From positions 1-64,000 of the forward strand of contig CACZXN010000004.1 in NCBI GenBank assembly GCA_902785075.1: a DNA stretch of 64,000 nt, in the 5' to 3' direction. Under the pieces are notes generated by a model. It had not been told where the DNA came from. It made no database searches and saw only the letters and a list, made by a program, of their open reading frames with translations. The position numbers and the translations under genes are program-made. Below, piece after piece: positions 7,397 through 15,564 of this stretch; position 1 is the first letter of the stretch, and each line of letters opens with the position of its first letter. This DNA is from an uncultured Bacteroidales bacterium (GTDB lineage: Bacteria; Bacteroidota; Bacteroidia; Bacteroidales; Bacteroidaceae).

Positions 7397-9736
7397 ATGA
7401 CTACTCTACAAATACTTACATGGACTACCCTTTTGAGCCTGTCAACAATGGCAAAGGGGCAAACAAGCCAACAGCTTTTCGATGCGGGTTGGCAATTCAC
7501 TCATACAGTCAACGGACAAACTTCTGCCAGCAAAACGGTTGACCTACCTCATGACTGGGACATCTATGAGGGCCCCAACCCTCAGACAGGTGCCACGGGA
7601 ACTGGTGGAGGATGGTATCCTGGTGGCGAAGGGGAGTATAGGAAAGTGTTTGAGACCGAAGGCTCAAAATTAGAAGGGAAGTTAGTAAAACTGCACTTCG
7701 AAGGTGTGTACCAAAAGGCAATGGTCTTTATCAATGGTCAAAAGGCTGGACAACATGAATATGGCTACACGCCATTTACGGTGGACATCACTCCTTATCT
7801 GTTCAAGGACAAACGACAGAACGAGGTGGTGGTGAAGGTGAATAACTCCGAACAGCCTAACTGTAGGTGGTATAGCGGCTCGGGCATCTATCGACATGTA
7901 TGGCTACAGACGATGCCAGCACTACATATAGCTGAGAACGGAGTGTTTATCACTACCACTGATGTGTCGAGAGGGAATGCGACTGTGACAGCTGAGGTGT
8001 GTATCACAAACGAGTCGGGCAGCAATAGGAACGTTATGGTAGTGGTTAGTGGCAGCCAATTGACGGTCAACGTACCTGCCAAACAGACAAAGACGGTGAA
8101 GACCAGTTTCGAGGTGAGGAATCCGCAGTTGTGGTCGCCCGATAAACCTTACCTCTACACCACCAAGGTGGAACTGAAGGAATCGGGAACGACCATTGAT
8201 ACACAGAGCGTGAAGTATGGCATCCGTACCATCTCGTTCGATGCAGAAAAAGGGTTTATGCTAAATAACAACCCGATGACAATCAACGGAGCATGTGTGC
8301 ATCATGATGACGGAGCGTTGGGAGCAATGGCTTTTGATGCAGCAGAAATACGCAAGGTTAGGCAGATGAAGGAAGCCGGATTCAACCTCATCCGTACGAG
8401 CCACAACCCAACAACTCGTGCGTTCCTCGATGCCTGCGACTCCATCGGTATGTTGGTGATTGACGAAGCTTTCGACGGTTGGCGTTCGGAGAAGACCAAA
8501 TATGACTACTCCACCCTATTCGATTCGCACAATCGCGAAGATGTCCAAGCAATGGTGAATCGTGACAAAAACCACCCCTGCATTATCTGTTGGAGCATTG
8601 GCAACGAGGTCATCGAGCGCAAGGACCTCCGCGTAGTCACAACAGCCCGACTGCTAAAGAAAGCCATCTTAGAGATTGACAACACACGCCCTGTGACAGA
8701 AGCACTCTGTGCATGGGACAACGACTGGGAGATTTACGATCCGCATGCTGAGGTGCTCGACATAGTAGGTTATAACTATATGATTCACAAACACGCCTCG
8801 GATCATCAGCGCGACCCAAAGCGTGTGATGTGGCAGACGGAGAGTTATCCACGTGATGCCTTCAAGAACTGGGCATTGGTACAGGACTATCCATACATCA
8901 TAGGCGACATCGTGTGGACAGGGCTCGACTATCTGGGCGAATCGGGCATCGGTCGCTATTACTATGAAGGTGAACGTCAGGGCGAGCACTATGTAAGCGG
9001 AGGACAACCCGACTGGCATGGAGCCTACTGTGGTGATGTTGACATCACAGGATGGCGAAAGCCTATCAGTCACTACAGGGAGATGCTTTGGGCAAAACAT
9101 AAAGCACCACTTTACATGGCAGTGAGGGAACCTGACGGCTATCACGGTAAAATACGAGAAACGGCATGGAGCGTGTGGCCCATGTGGGAATCGTGGACAT
9201 GGAACGGTTGGGAAGGCAAACCTATAGATGTTGAAGTCTACACAAAGGCTTCGGAGGTAAAATTATATTTGAACGACAAACTCCTCGACACGAAAAGAGT
9301 CAGTCGCGATACGCAATTCAAAGCCGTGTTTTCTGTGCCATACGAAGCAGGTACGCTACGTGCTGAAGCCGATGGAGAAAGCATCACCCTCCATACTGCA
9401 GGAACACCAGCTAAGATACGTCTGACTGCAGATAAAACGGTGATGAAGGCAGACGGGCAAGATTTGTCGTTTATCATCATCGAAGTAATTGACAAAGCAG
9501 GAAACGTGTGTCCAGAAGCTGCTATTGCATGCGAGGTCGGCGTGAACGGACAAGGCAGCCTGTTGTCGGCAGCAAGTGCAGATCTCAAGGATCGTGAACC
9601 CTATACCTCACCACATGTCACGACATGGAAAGGGCGAGCACTCATCGTGGTACGCAGTTCAAAGAAAAAGGGGAAAATTAACGTCAGCGTAAAAAGCAGT
9701 CTTCCTACAGCCACGATTAGTTGCAACAGCAAATAA
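7397..9736 (+). CDS. Secreted GH2 beta-glycosidase (beta-galactosidase-like)
   Basis: 779 residues after choosing the ATG at 7397 (the frame is open to 7268, but the promoter lies between). Signal peptide 'LTWTTLLSLSTMAKGQ', then a GH2 sugar-binding jelly roll ('VDLPHDWDI', 'GIYRHVWL'), an immunoglobulin-like domain, and the TIM barrel from about residue 285. The acid/base Glu sits in 'CWSIGNEV' and the nucleophile Glu probably in 'VMWQTESYP'. The C-terminus has a DUF4982-like domain ('PIDVEVYTKASEVKLYLNDK') and an Ig-like module ('TPAKIRLTADKTVMKADG'). This layout is common in Bacteroidales beta-galactosidases acting on plant or host glycans in the periplasm. Monocistronic, convergent with the radical SAM gene. 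Confidence 0.85.
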   Translation: MTTLQILTWTTLLSLSTMAKGQTSQQLFDAGWQFTHTVNGQTSASKTVDLPHDWDIYEGPNPQTGATGTGGGWYPGGEGEYRKVFETEGSKLEGKLVKLHFEGVYQKAMVFINGQKAGQHEYGYTPFTVDITPYLFKDKRQNEVVVKVNNSEQPNCRWYSGSGIYRHVWLQTMPALHIAENGVFITTTDVSRGNATVTAEVCITNESGSNRNVMVVVSGSQLTVNVPAKQTKTVKTSFEVRNPQLWSPDKPYLYTTKVELKESGTTIDTQSVKYGIRTISFDAEKGFMLNNNPMTINGACVHHDDGALGAMAFDAAEIRKVRQMKEAGFNLIRTSHNPTTRAFLDACDSIGMLVIDEAFDGWRSEKTKYDYSTLFDSHNREDVQAMVNRDKNHPCIICWSIGNEVIERKDLRVVTTARLLKKAILEIDNTRPVTEALCAWDNDWEIYDPHAEVLDIVGYNYMIHKHASDHQRDPKRVMWQTESYPRDAFKNWALVQDYPYIIGDIVWTGLDYLGESGIGRYYYEGERQGEHYVSGGQPDWHGAYCGDVDITGWRKPISHYREMLWAKHKAPLYMAVREPDGYHGKIRETAWSVWPMWESWTWNGWEGKPIDVEVYTKASEVKLYLNDKLLDTKRVSRDTQFKAVFSVPYEAGTLRAEADGESITLHTAGTPAKIRLTADKTVMKADGQDLSFIIIEVIDKAGNVCPEAAIACEVGVNGQGSLLSAASADLKDREPYTSPHVTTWKGRALIVVRSSKKKGKINVSVKSSLPTATISCNSK

Positions 9737-9754
9737 GGAGCGAAGAAAATATAA

Positions 9755-10831
9755 TTAAGGTGTGAGACGATGGACGTGGCAAAGCAAGAGATTGCCCTCC
9801 CCATCACGAAGATGCATGCCGTTTCCTTGACAATAGCGGAAAAGATTGCAATCATGGCACTCGCCCGTCCGCATCCACTCACGATTGCGATAGGGTTGAA
9901 AACGGTGTTCCCACACATCCATGAAATCATCCTGATAGATGTTGCCTTGATGGTAGTCGCTACGGATGCTGGTGCAAGCAGAGATGGAACCATCGACCAA
10001 GACAGAACCTATTGTCACGCCTGCCTGGCAAGTAAAGAGGTGGTCGCGCACTTCGCCTTCGTAGTTTCCCAAAAAGCCTTCACAGCCATACTCTACATGG
10101 ATTTGTTGTTCTTTGCGTACTTCGCGGATGAAGTCGAACACTCCTTGGAACTCTTCATTTGTCAGCTGCATCATCGGGTCAGACGCAGCACGTCCAACAG
10201 GAAATACTGTGAAAAGACGCCATCGACGGACACCTTTGCTGATAAGATATTGACGAATGTCAGGCAATTGAGAATAGTTGCGTCGAGTGACACAAGTGAC
10301 GACATCAGACATCAATTGTGGAACCTTTGCCAACATGGTCAGCGCCTGATCGACTCGCTGAAAGCTATGAGGATTTCCGCGCATCCAGTTGTGGTTGTCT
10401 TCCAATCCATCAAGACTGATGGTGACCGACCCCATCCCCGCCTTCAACAGGCTGACGAAGCGATCGCGTGTAAGAAACAATCCGTTTGTCACCATACCCC
10501 ACGGGAAACCCTTGGCATGGATTTCAGCACAACATGTTTCGAGGTCATCACGCATAAGCGGTTCACCTCCGGAAATGATTACAAATACTTGATGAGGGTC
10601 AGTCTTAGCTGCAATAGAATCAAGCACTCTCAAGAAATCCCCCATAGGCATATCAACCTGTTCGGATTTCTGAGTACAGTCACTTCCACAATGGCGACAA
10701 TGAAGGTTGCAACGGAGCGTACACTCCCAAAACAACTGTTGCAGGGGATGTTCCTGCAACATGTTCTGTTCGTGCTTACGCCATAATTCAAGCGCAAACT
10801 TTTTTTTCAAAGAAAGTGGCGTCACTTTCAT
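9755..10831 (-). CDS. Radical SAM/SPASM protein of an rSAM-lipoprotein pair
   Basis: 358 residues. The radical SAM cluster motif CxxxCxxC is C41-NLH-C45-RH-C48, followed by 'ISGGEPLMRDD' (the GGE motif) and 'VTISLDG'. The C-terminal third carries a SPASM-like set of cysteines ('TCQAGVTIGSVLVDGSISACTS', 'GECHDCNLFRYCQG', 'LLLCH') expected to hold extra Fe-S clusters, as in peptide-modifying enzymes. It is 24 bases downstream of a small lipoprotein gene. I recognise the arrangement as the bioinformatically defined 'rSAM/lipoprotein system' of Bacteroidales; to my knowledge its product is unknown. It may modify the lipoprotein, or both may act on a third target. Confidence 0.8.
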   Translation of the reverse strand: MKVTPLSLKKKFALELWRKHEQNMLQEHPLQQLFWECTLRCNLHCRHCGSDCTQKSEQVDMPMGDFLRVLDSIAAKTDPHQVFVIISGGEPLMRDDLETCCAEIHAKGFPWGMVTNGLFLTRDRFVSLLKAGMGSVTISLDGLEDNHNWMRGNPHSFQRVDQALTMLAKVPQLMSDVVTCVTRRNYSQLPDIRQYLISKGVRRWRLFTVFPVGRAASDPMMQLTNEEFQGVFDFIREVRKEQQIHVEYGCEGFLGNYEGEVRDHLFTCQAGVTIGSVLVDGSISACTSIRSDYHQGNIYQDDFMDVWEHRFQPYRNREWMRTGECHDCNLFRYCQGNGMHLRDGEGNLLLCHVHRLTP

Positions 10832-10855
10832 TTTCCATCCATTAAACAGATTTCA

Positions 10856-11074
10856 TTACTTTGGTTTCTGGGTACTGTTCTCAGAAACAACATCGGTCGG
10901 GTTTTCGTCAAGGCTATCTACCACCAAGGAATCGACATCCTCATAATCTACTGCGCCATACTGAGGTGCTGGGCCATAGCAAGCCATGAACAAGAACGAT
11001 GCCGAACCGATACCAAGGAATGTGAGCACTTGCAAAATGGTTTTATTCACCAATCGATTACACTTCTTTGCCAT
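10856..11074 (-). CDS. Small lipoprotein partner of the radical SAM enzyme
   Basis: 72 residues from the ATG at 11074. A hydrophobic signal 'ILQVLTFLGIGSASFLFMAC' ends in a lipobox with Cys32, immediately followed by 'YGPAPQYGAVDYEDVDSL' and a short acidic tail. The Cys-Tyr-Gly-Pro-x-Pro-x-Tyr-Gly start of the mature protein fits what I know of rSAM-associated lipoproteins in this family. An upstream in-frame ATG exists at 11098, but the -7 element TATCTTTG (complement of 11101-11108) lies just before it. Mature length is only about 41 residues, so it may be the modification substrate. Confidence 0.75.
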   Translation of the reverse strand: MAKKCNRLVNKTILQVLTFLGIGSASFLFMACYGPAPQYGAVDYEDVDSLVVDSLDENPTDVVSENSTQKPK

Positions 11075-11100
11075 AAAAAGGATTAAATTATTATGCACTG

Positions 11101-11108
11101 CAAAGATA
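11101..11108 (-). promoter_or_regulatory. -7 element of the lipoprotein/rSAM operon
   Basis: Minus-strand TATCTTTG, 27 bases before the ATG at 11074. No good TTTG -33 match is seen at the usual spacing. Upstream lies a short GAGAGTTGAGAG-type repeat (about 11120-11147). Confidence 0.5.
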
Positions 11109-11195
11109 GGAAAAAAAACTGAGAGTTGAGAGCTGACTATTGAGAGATTGACAAAAAACAGTTTTTTTAATCATCACAAAACCGATTTGCCACTT

Positions 11196-12044
11196 TCAAC
11201 GTTCATTTTTTTGATAGATACGAACATAGTCAATCTCGTAGCGCATTGGGAAAGCAGAGTCGTCAATGGTTCCACCATTATCGCCTCCCAGTGCGAGATT
11301 GAGCAAGATGTAATGAGGTTGGTGGAAGGGATTGGTTCCACGCCCAATTTGACGGTTTATCGTGACACTTAAATCGATTGTATTCAGCAGTTCGTCATCA
11401 AGATAGAGTTTGATGAACTGCTCATCCCAATCCATACGCCACACATGGAACTGATCCGCCCAATTAGGGTCGCGTTGGGTGAAGCGTGAGTAAGGTATTC
11501 GCTTACTGTTCCATACAGCATTCCAACGCTGATCACCACCCCATGCTGCATTTGCAAGGATATGAGGCACTCCATTGATACGATAATACTCCATCACATC
11601 AACCTCTCCACACGAAGGCCATTCCATACTCGTACCCAAAGTCCAAATGGCAGGCCATGAGCCACCTGCAACAGGAATTTTGGCACGAACTTCAAGACGT
11701 CCATAGAGGAAAGTACGCTTCCGAGCTGTTGTGACACACGAAGAGGTATAGTCGATATACTGACGGGCACGCCCCCAGTTGGAACTTCCTGGCTGATAGG
11801 TTGGATTGTCGCGATGTTCTCTTCGTGCTTCAATAATCAACATGCCATCTTTTTGATAAGCATTATCAGCCTGATACCACTGAGCTTCGTGATTGCGAAC
11901 AAAGCCCACTTCGTAGTTCCAAGTCGACTCATCGGGACGACCTTCAGTATTGAACTCATCGCTCCAAACTAACTGCCAAGAATCTTGTGCAGAAACATGA
12001 AGGATAGACAGTATTGTCAGCAATAGGGTCAAAATGTGTTTCAT
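11196..12044 (-). CDS. GH16 endo-beta-glucanase (laminarinase/lichenase type)
   Basis: 282 residues; the start at 12044 is set by the signal peptide 'MKHILTLLLTILSILHVSAQ'. The mature part opens 'WQLVWSDEFNTEG', typical of GH16. The catalytic motif is GEVDVME, with E147 as nucleophile, D149 and E152 as acid/base. 'LEVRAKIP' and 'WPAIWTLG' line the cleft. It should hydrolyse beta-1,3- or mixed 1,3/1,4-glucans outside the inner membrane. It follows the ferredoxin-like gene by 13 bases on the same strand, so the two are probably co-transcribed, though functionally unrelated. Confidence 0.85.
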   Translation of the reverse strand: MKHILTLLLTILSILHVSAQDSWQLVWSDEFNTEGRPDESTWNYEVGFVRNHEAQWYQADNAYQKDGMLIIEARREHRDNPTYQPGSSNWGRARQYIDYTSSCVTTARKRTFLYGRLEVRAKIPVAGGSWPAIWTLGTSMEWPSCGEVDVMEYYRINGVPHILANAAWGGDQRWNAVWNSKRIPYSRFTQRDPNWADQFHVWRMDWDEQFIKLYLDDELLNTIDLSVTINRQIGRGTNPFHQPHYILLNLALGGDNGGTIDDSAFPMRYEIDYVRIYQKNER

Positions 12045-12057
12045 GGGATAAAAAGAA

Positions 12058-12828
12058 TTATGTATGTGACAATGGAGACTTGAACAGGTATTGCCCTTTA
12101 TTCTTGGTGAACACACCCCATTCGATGGCATGCACAGGGCATTGGTGGTAGCAATGCAAACACTGTACACAAGTATTGCTCCATTCCGGTTGATTGTTGT
12201 GATTCAACTGAATATTCTGATATGGGCACGCATGAACACATTTGCCACATCCGATGCATGCACCATTGGTCTTGAAATACTTTGCACTAACAAGAAAACG
12301 ATTGAAAAACGGACGGATAATGCGACTCTTGACCCACGCAAATCCACCTGGAATGGTATCAAAGCCACCACGTTTGTCTAACACATCATCGACAATCTGA
12401 TTCATGCGAGTGATGGCACTTATCAGTTTCTGCTGTTCCTTCTCTTTCGGATCAACATCAAAACCAGGAAGACACACATAGGACTCTGGCATCTGTACAG
12501 CATATCCCAAATTGCATGACCACCCTTTTTGTTCCACATCGTCGCAGAAAATCTCTGCCGTCAATCCAGTATCGTCCCCACATGTGGTAACGAAATACAG
12601 ATAATCTACATTGTCGATCTTTACCTGCTCAATGAATCGCTCCACAAACGGAGGAACTCCCCATCCATAGCAAGGAAATACAAAGCCAAGACGTTCACCA
12701 TCTTTCAGGACATAATGCATGTCACCCCCTATTTCGTCGGGGATGAAACGAAGCCTGTCATTCAGTTCTTGTGCAAGAAACTCTGCTACCCAACGTGTAT
12801 TGCCTGTTCCAGAGAAATAGAATAACAT
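12058..12828 (-). CDS. EFR1-type flavodoxin/ferredoxin fusion protein
   Basis: 256 residues. The N-terminus is a flavodoxin-like fold with an FMN phosphate loop 'YFSGTGNTRWVAEFLA'; 'FVFPCYGWGVPPFVERFI' continues the fold. The C-terminus has two 4Fe-4S motifs, 'CIGCGKCVHACP' and 'CVQCLHCYHQCP'. This matches EFR1-family ferredoxins, soluble electron carriers whose partners are mostly unknown. The start at 12828 gives the phosphate loop its usual N-terminal position. Confidence 0.8.
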   Translation of the reverse strand: MLFYFSGTGNTRWVAEFLAQELNDRLRFIPDEIGGDMHYVLKDGERLGFVFPCYGWGVPPFVERFIEQVKIDNVDYLYFVTTCGDDTGLTAEIFCDDVEQKGWSCNLGYAVQMPESYVCLPGFDVDPKEKEQQKLISAITRMNQIVDDVLDKRGGFDTIPGGFAWVKSRIIRPFFNRFLVSAKYFKTNGACIGCGKCVHACPYQNIQLNHNNQPEWSNTCVQCLHCYHQCPVHAIEWGVFTKNKGQYLFKSPLSHT

Positions 12829-12865
12829 CTATTAATGATTTGACTATTTAACAAAATAAGTTTTT

Positions 12866-13792
12866 CTATAGCCACTGACGCTTGCGGAAGTACCACCATC
12901 CAATAACCGTAATAATGACGGAGATGATAATGGCCACGAGGAATCCCCAGTTACTTTGCTCCATACCGTTGACGAGATTCATACCGAATAAGCTTGCCAC
13001 CAAAGTCGGCAACATGATAATCATGTTAAGGCTAGTAAGCAGACGCATCACTCGGTTCATGTTGTTATTGATGAGGTTTGCATACGTATCCATGGTAGAG
13101 TCAAGGATGTTGGCATAGATAGCGGTCATCTCTCTTGCCTGTTGCATCTCGATGTTGACATCTTCAATCAGTTCTGCATCAAGGTCATCGACTGGCAAAC
13201 GGAACTTCAGTTTACTCAACAATGTTTCATTACCCCGAATAGATGTCGCAAAATAAGTCAAGCTATCTTGCAAACGTGATAAACTCGTCAAATCTTTATT
13301 ATCGATATTGTGATCGAGATTACGCTTAGCCTTTTCAATCAAACCATTCACCTGCTTCAGGTATTTCAAGTACCATACACTCGCACTGAGGAAGAGACGA
13401 AACACAAGGTCGGTTGCATCGATGAATCCCTCTCCCCTACGTTGCTGATGGTTGATAAAGTCCACCATCATTTTAGTTTCCTGATTGCAGACCGTGATGA
13501 TTTTGTCGTCTTTAATCAAGACACCCAAAGGAATGGTTGTGTAAGGGCTACGACTTGCAATATTCTTAAGATGTGGAATACGAAGGATAATCATCAACCA
13601 ACGCTCGTCATAATCATAACGAGAGCGCTCATCAGTATCGGAGATGTCTTCCAGAAAATAATCCGGTATCTTTAACTCGTCAACTAAATATTTCACATCG
13701 TCTTCAACAGGGCAAGTAACCTGAATCCAGCATCCAGACTCCCATTGATCCAGATGCTTAATGCCCTTATTAAAATTCCAATAAGTACGCAT
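12866..13792 (-). CDS. corA: CorA family divalent cation (Mg2+/Co2+) transporter
   Basis: 308 residues, close to the usual length. A large cytoplasmic alpha/beta funnel domain precedes two C-terminal membrane helices. The signature GMN occurs at about 270-272 in 'LFGMNLVNGMEQSNWG', between helix 1 ('LTSLNMIIMLPTLVASLFGMN') and helix 2 ('GFLVAIIISVIITVIGWWYF'), with the basic tail 'RKRQWL'. It sits alone behind an unusually long structured leader (13793-13965), which could sense a ligand or control attenuation. Confidence 0.85.
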   Translation of the reverse strand: MRTYWNFNKGIKHLDQWESGCWIQVTCPVEDDVKYLVDELKIPDYFLEDISDTDERSRYDYDERWLMIILRIPHLKNIASRSPYTTIPLGVLIKDDKIITVCNQETKMMVDFINHQQRRGEGFIDATDLVFRLFLSASVWYLKYLKQVNGLIEKAKRNLDHNIDNKDLTSLSRLQDSLTYFATSIRGNETLLSKLKFRLPVDDLDAELIEDVNIEMQQAREMTAIYANILDSTMDTYANLINNNMNRVMRLLTSLNMIIMLPTLVASLFGMNLVNGMEQSNWGFLVAIIISVIITVIGWWYFRKRQWL

Positions 13793-13965
13793 AAGTTTAA
13801 ACTCTTTAAAAATTGAACTATACCTTTTGCCTCAAGACAATTGGCTGTTACTATTAAGGTCGATAGAGTCTAAACTTACTATTCTTCTGCTCAGACCCTA
13901 TCCTGCGTTACTAAATAATCCGCCGGATAACTGTCGTCCATATAAAATAATTTGTTCGTTTCGAG
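13793..13965 (-). other. Long structured 5' leader of corA
   Basis: About 170 bases separate the promoter from the corA start. The RNA can form a 10-base-pair stem GATAGGGTCT/AGACTCTATC (complement of 13894-13903 and 13863-13872) with one G-U pair, a short palindrome ATCCGGCGGAT, and a GCC/GGC hairpin. I do not recognise a known Mg2+ riboswitch (M-box) sequence. It may be an unrecognised cis-acting RNA or a small RNA. Confidence 0.4.
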
Positions 13966-13967
13966 TG

Positions 13968-13975
13968 CAAAGGTA
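13968..13975 (-). promoter_or_regulatory. -7 element of corA
   Basis: TACCTTTG on the minus strand within 'GTGCAAAGGTAAGG', the usual Bacteroidetes -7 context. No clear TTTG is found 20 bases upstream. Confidence 0.55.
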
Positions 13976-14049
13976 AGGAAAATTTGAGAATTGGAGAATT
14001 AAAAAAATGAAAAAATGCAAATTATTGCCGATAAACGAATGAAAAATAC

Positions 14050-14057
14050 TATATTTG
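14050..14057 (+). promoter_or_regulatory. -7 element of the ParA-like gene
   Basis: TATATTTG, 29 bases before the ATG at 14087 and divergent from the corA promoter 75 bases away. Confidence 0.5.
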
Positions 14058-14086
14058 CAGTTCGTTAGCGAAAGGGAGTAGCATTC

Positions 14087-14782
14087 ATGGGCAAAATATT
14101 TGCAATAGTTAATCAGAATGGTGGTGTCGGGAAGACAACTACCACATCCTATTTGGCCAAAGCTTTTACAGCAAAGCAGAAGAAGGTGCTGATCATCGAC
14201 CTAGACCCATTGTCAAGTTTGAGTTCGAATTACGACTTCTCTTCGTTAGGAACCAAGTCTCTTACCGAATGCATGGAAGGAAGAGCGACCTTGAATGAGT
14301 GTATCTTCGCAGTGGAGGAGAACCAATTATTCATGGCTTTAGGTGGGAAATGTCTTATTGGTTTTGAGATTGCGGCCATCTACAGTCCTAATAGAGAAAA
14401 GGTGTTATCAACATTACTATCAAGCATAAAAGGCAATTATGACTATATCCTGATAGATACTCCATCGTCTTTAGGGCTACTATCCATGAATGCGCTGACT
14501 GCTGCAGATGAAGTTATCATTCCCCTCAGATGCGACGTGAGAATTTTTGAAGGAATGGCTGAACTGCTACGAACCATCAACGACGTGAACAATACACTGA
14601 ACCCTCAATTAACTATCGCAGGATTTCTTGTAACCCATGTCAACAGAGAACTGAGGTCCACCCCTGTAAACTTAAAGGAAATACATACTTGTTACGGCAA
14701 TAAAGTGTTTCAAACACTGATTCCCAACAATGAAGACCTATTGGTCTATTATAAACAATTTGCAACAGAGTTATCCGCATGA
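14087..14782 (+). CDS. ParA/Soj-like ATPase, diverged
   Basis: 231 residues, somewhat shorter than chromosomal ParA (about 255). The P-loop is NGGVGKTT (11-18): the catalytic Lys16 is present, but the signature lysine of the deviant Walker A motif (K-GGVGK) is Asn11. Walker A' reads 'LIIDLDPLSSLSS' instead of 'IDADPQANAS'. 'YDYILIDTPSSLGLLSMNALTAADEVIIPL' is the Walker B and following region. In related genomes ParA is followed by ParB, a DUF5683 protein and a lytic transglycosylase before RelA/SpoT; here ParB and the transglycosylase are absent. It overlaps the next gene by 4 bases (ATGA). Role in chromosome segregation is doubtful. Confidence 0.7.
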   Translation: MGKIFAIVNQNGGVGKTTTTSYLAKAFTAKQKKVLIIDLDPLSSLSSNYDFSSLGTKSLTECMEGRATLNECIFAVEENQLFMALGGKCLIGFEIAAIYSPNREKVLSTLLSSIKGNYDYILIDTPSSLGLLSMNALTAADEVIIPLRCDVRIFEGMAELLRTINDVNNTLNPQLTIAGFLVTHVNRELRSTPVNLKEIHTCYGNKVFQTLIPNNEDLLVYYKQFATELSA

Positions 14783-15552
14783 TCAGAACGATTTTACATA
14801 TGGTCAGAAAGCCATTTATGTCAGGAGCCACCCATCTTATCGTGTTCTTGGCAATGATGTGTGTATCGCTCACGTCTGTTGCTCAAGATACCATTAACAC
14901 TCAAATACCACTCGCTCAACTTAGACGTAACAGGTTGGCTGTTACAATCACTGATACCCTTACGGGCGACAGCACCATTCGCACCACACAACTGGTGCTT
15001 CCTTCCGAGAAAGCAATCCACCAGCTTATTAACGAGAAGAGATTTATTCCCGACCCAAAGAAAGCTTTATGGTTAGCAATCGCTATTCCTGGAGGCGGAC
15101 AGATTTACAATCGGAAATACTGGAAGCTTCCATTGATTTATGGAGGATTCTTAGGATGTATTTATGCGTTGAATTGGAATAACACAATGTATCACGACTA
15201 TTCACAAGCCTATATCGACATCACAGATGATGATCCGTTGACCAAAAGCTACGAGAACTTCATCCCACAAGGCTATGATGTCAGTCGCAACCTAACACGC
15301 ATTCAAGATTTGTTCCGGCGTAAAAAGAACTACTATCGTCGCTATCGCGACTTAAGCATGTTTATCATGATTGGCGTCTACGCCCTGTCAATCATCGATG
15401 CCTATGTTGATGCGGAATTATCCAGCTTCGACATTAGCAAGAACCTATCTATGAAAGTCCGTCCATCATTCATCCACGACAAGAATACCACCGTGTGGAA
15501 CAAAACATTGACTCCCCATTCTTATGGAGTTGAGTGCAGTATTAATTTTTAA
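14779..15552 (+). CDS. DUF5683 family membrane protein
   Basis: 257 residues. Signal peptide-like start ('HLIVFLAMMCVSLTSVAQ'), then the DUF5683 core 'DPKKALWLAIAIPGGGQIYNRKYWKLPLIYGGFLGCIYALNW' with a first membrane segment, a conserved 'LFRRKKNYYRRYRDLSMFIMIGVYALSIIDAYVDA' with a second one, and a short C-terminal strand region. The function is unknown; in this order it is linked to cell-division and envelope genes. Translation is coupled to the ParA-like gene by an ATGA overlap and the stop is 12 bases before the RelA/SpoT start, so the three form one operon. Confidence 0.75.
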   Translation: MIRTILHMVRKPFMSGATHLIVFLAMMCVSLTSVAQDTINTQIPLAQLRRNRLAVTITDTLTGDSTIRTTQLVLPSEKAIHQLINEKRFIPDPKKALWLAIAIPGGGQIYNRKYWKLPLIYGGFLGCIYALNWNNTMYHDYSQAYIDITDDDPLTKSYENFIPQGYDVSRNLTRIQDLFRRKKNYYRRYRDLSMFIMIGVYALSIIDAYVDAELSSFDISKNLSMKVRPSFIHDKNTTVWNKTLTPHSYGVECSINF

Positions 15553-15564
15553 CCAACGATAGCT

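Noticed and set aside
9770..10786. Long plus-strand open frame of 338 codons opposite the radical SAM gene
   Set aside because: It is the antisense shadow of a gene with clear CxxxCxxC and SPASM motifs; the translated sequence has no family features and no promoter.
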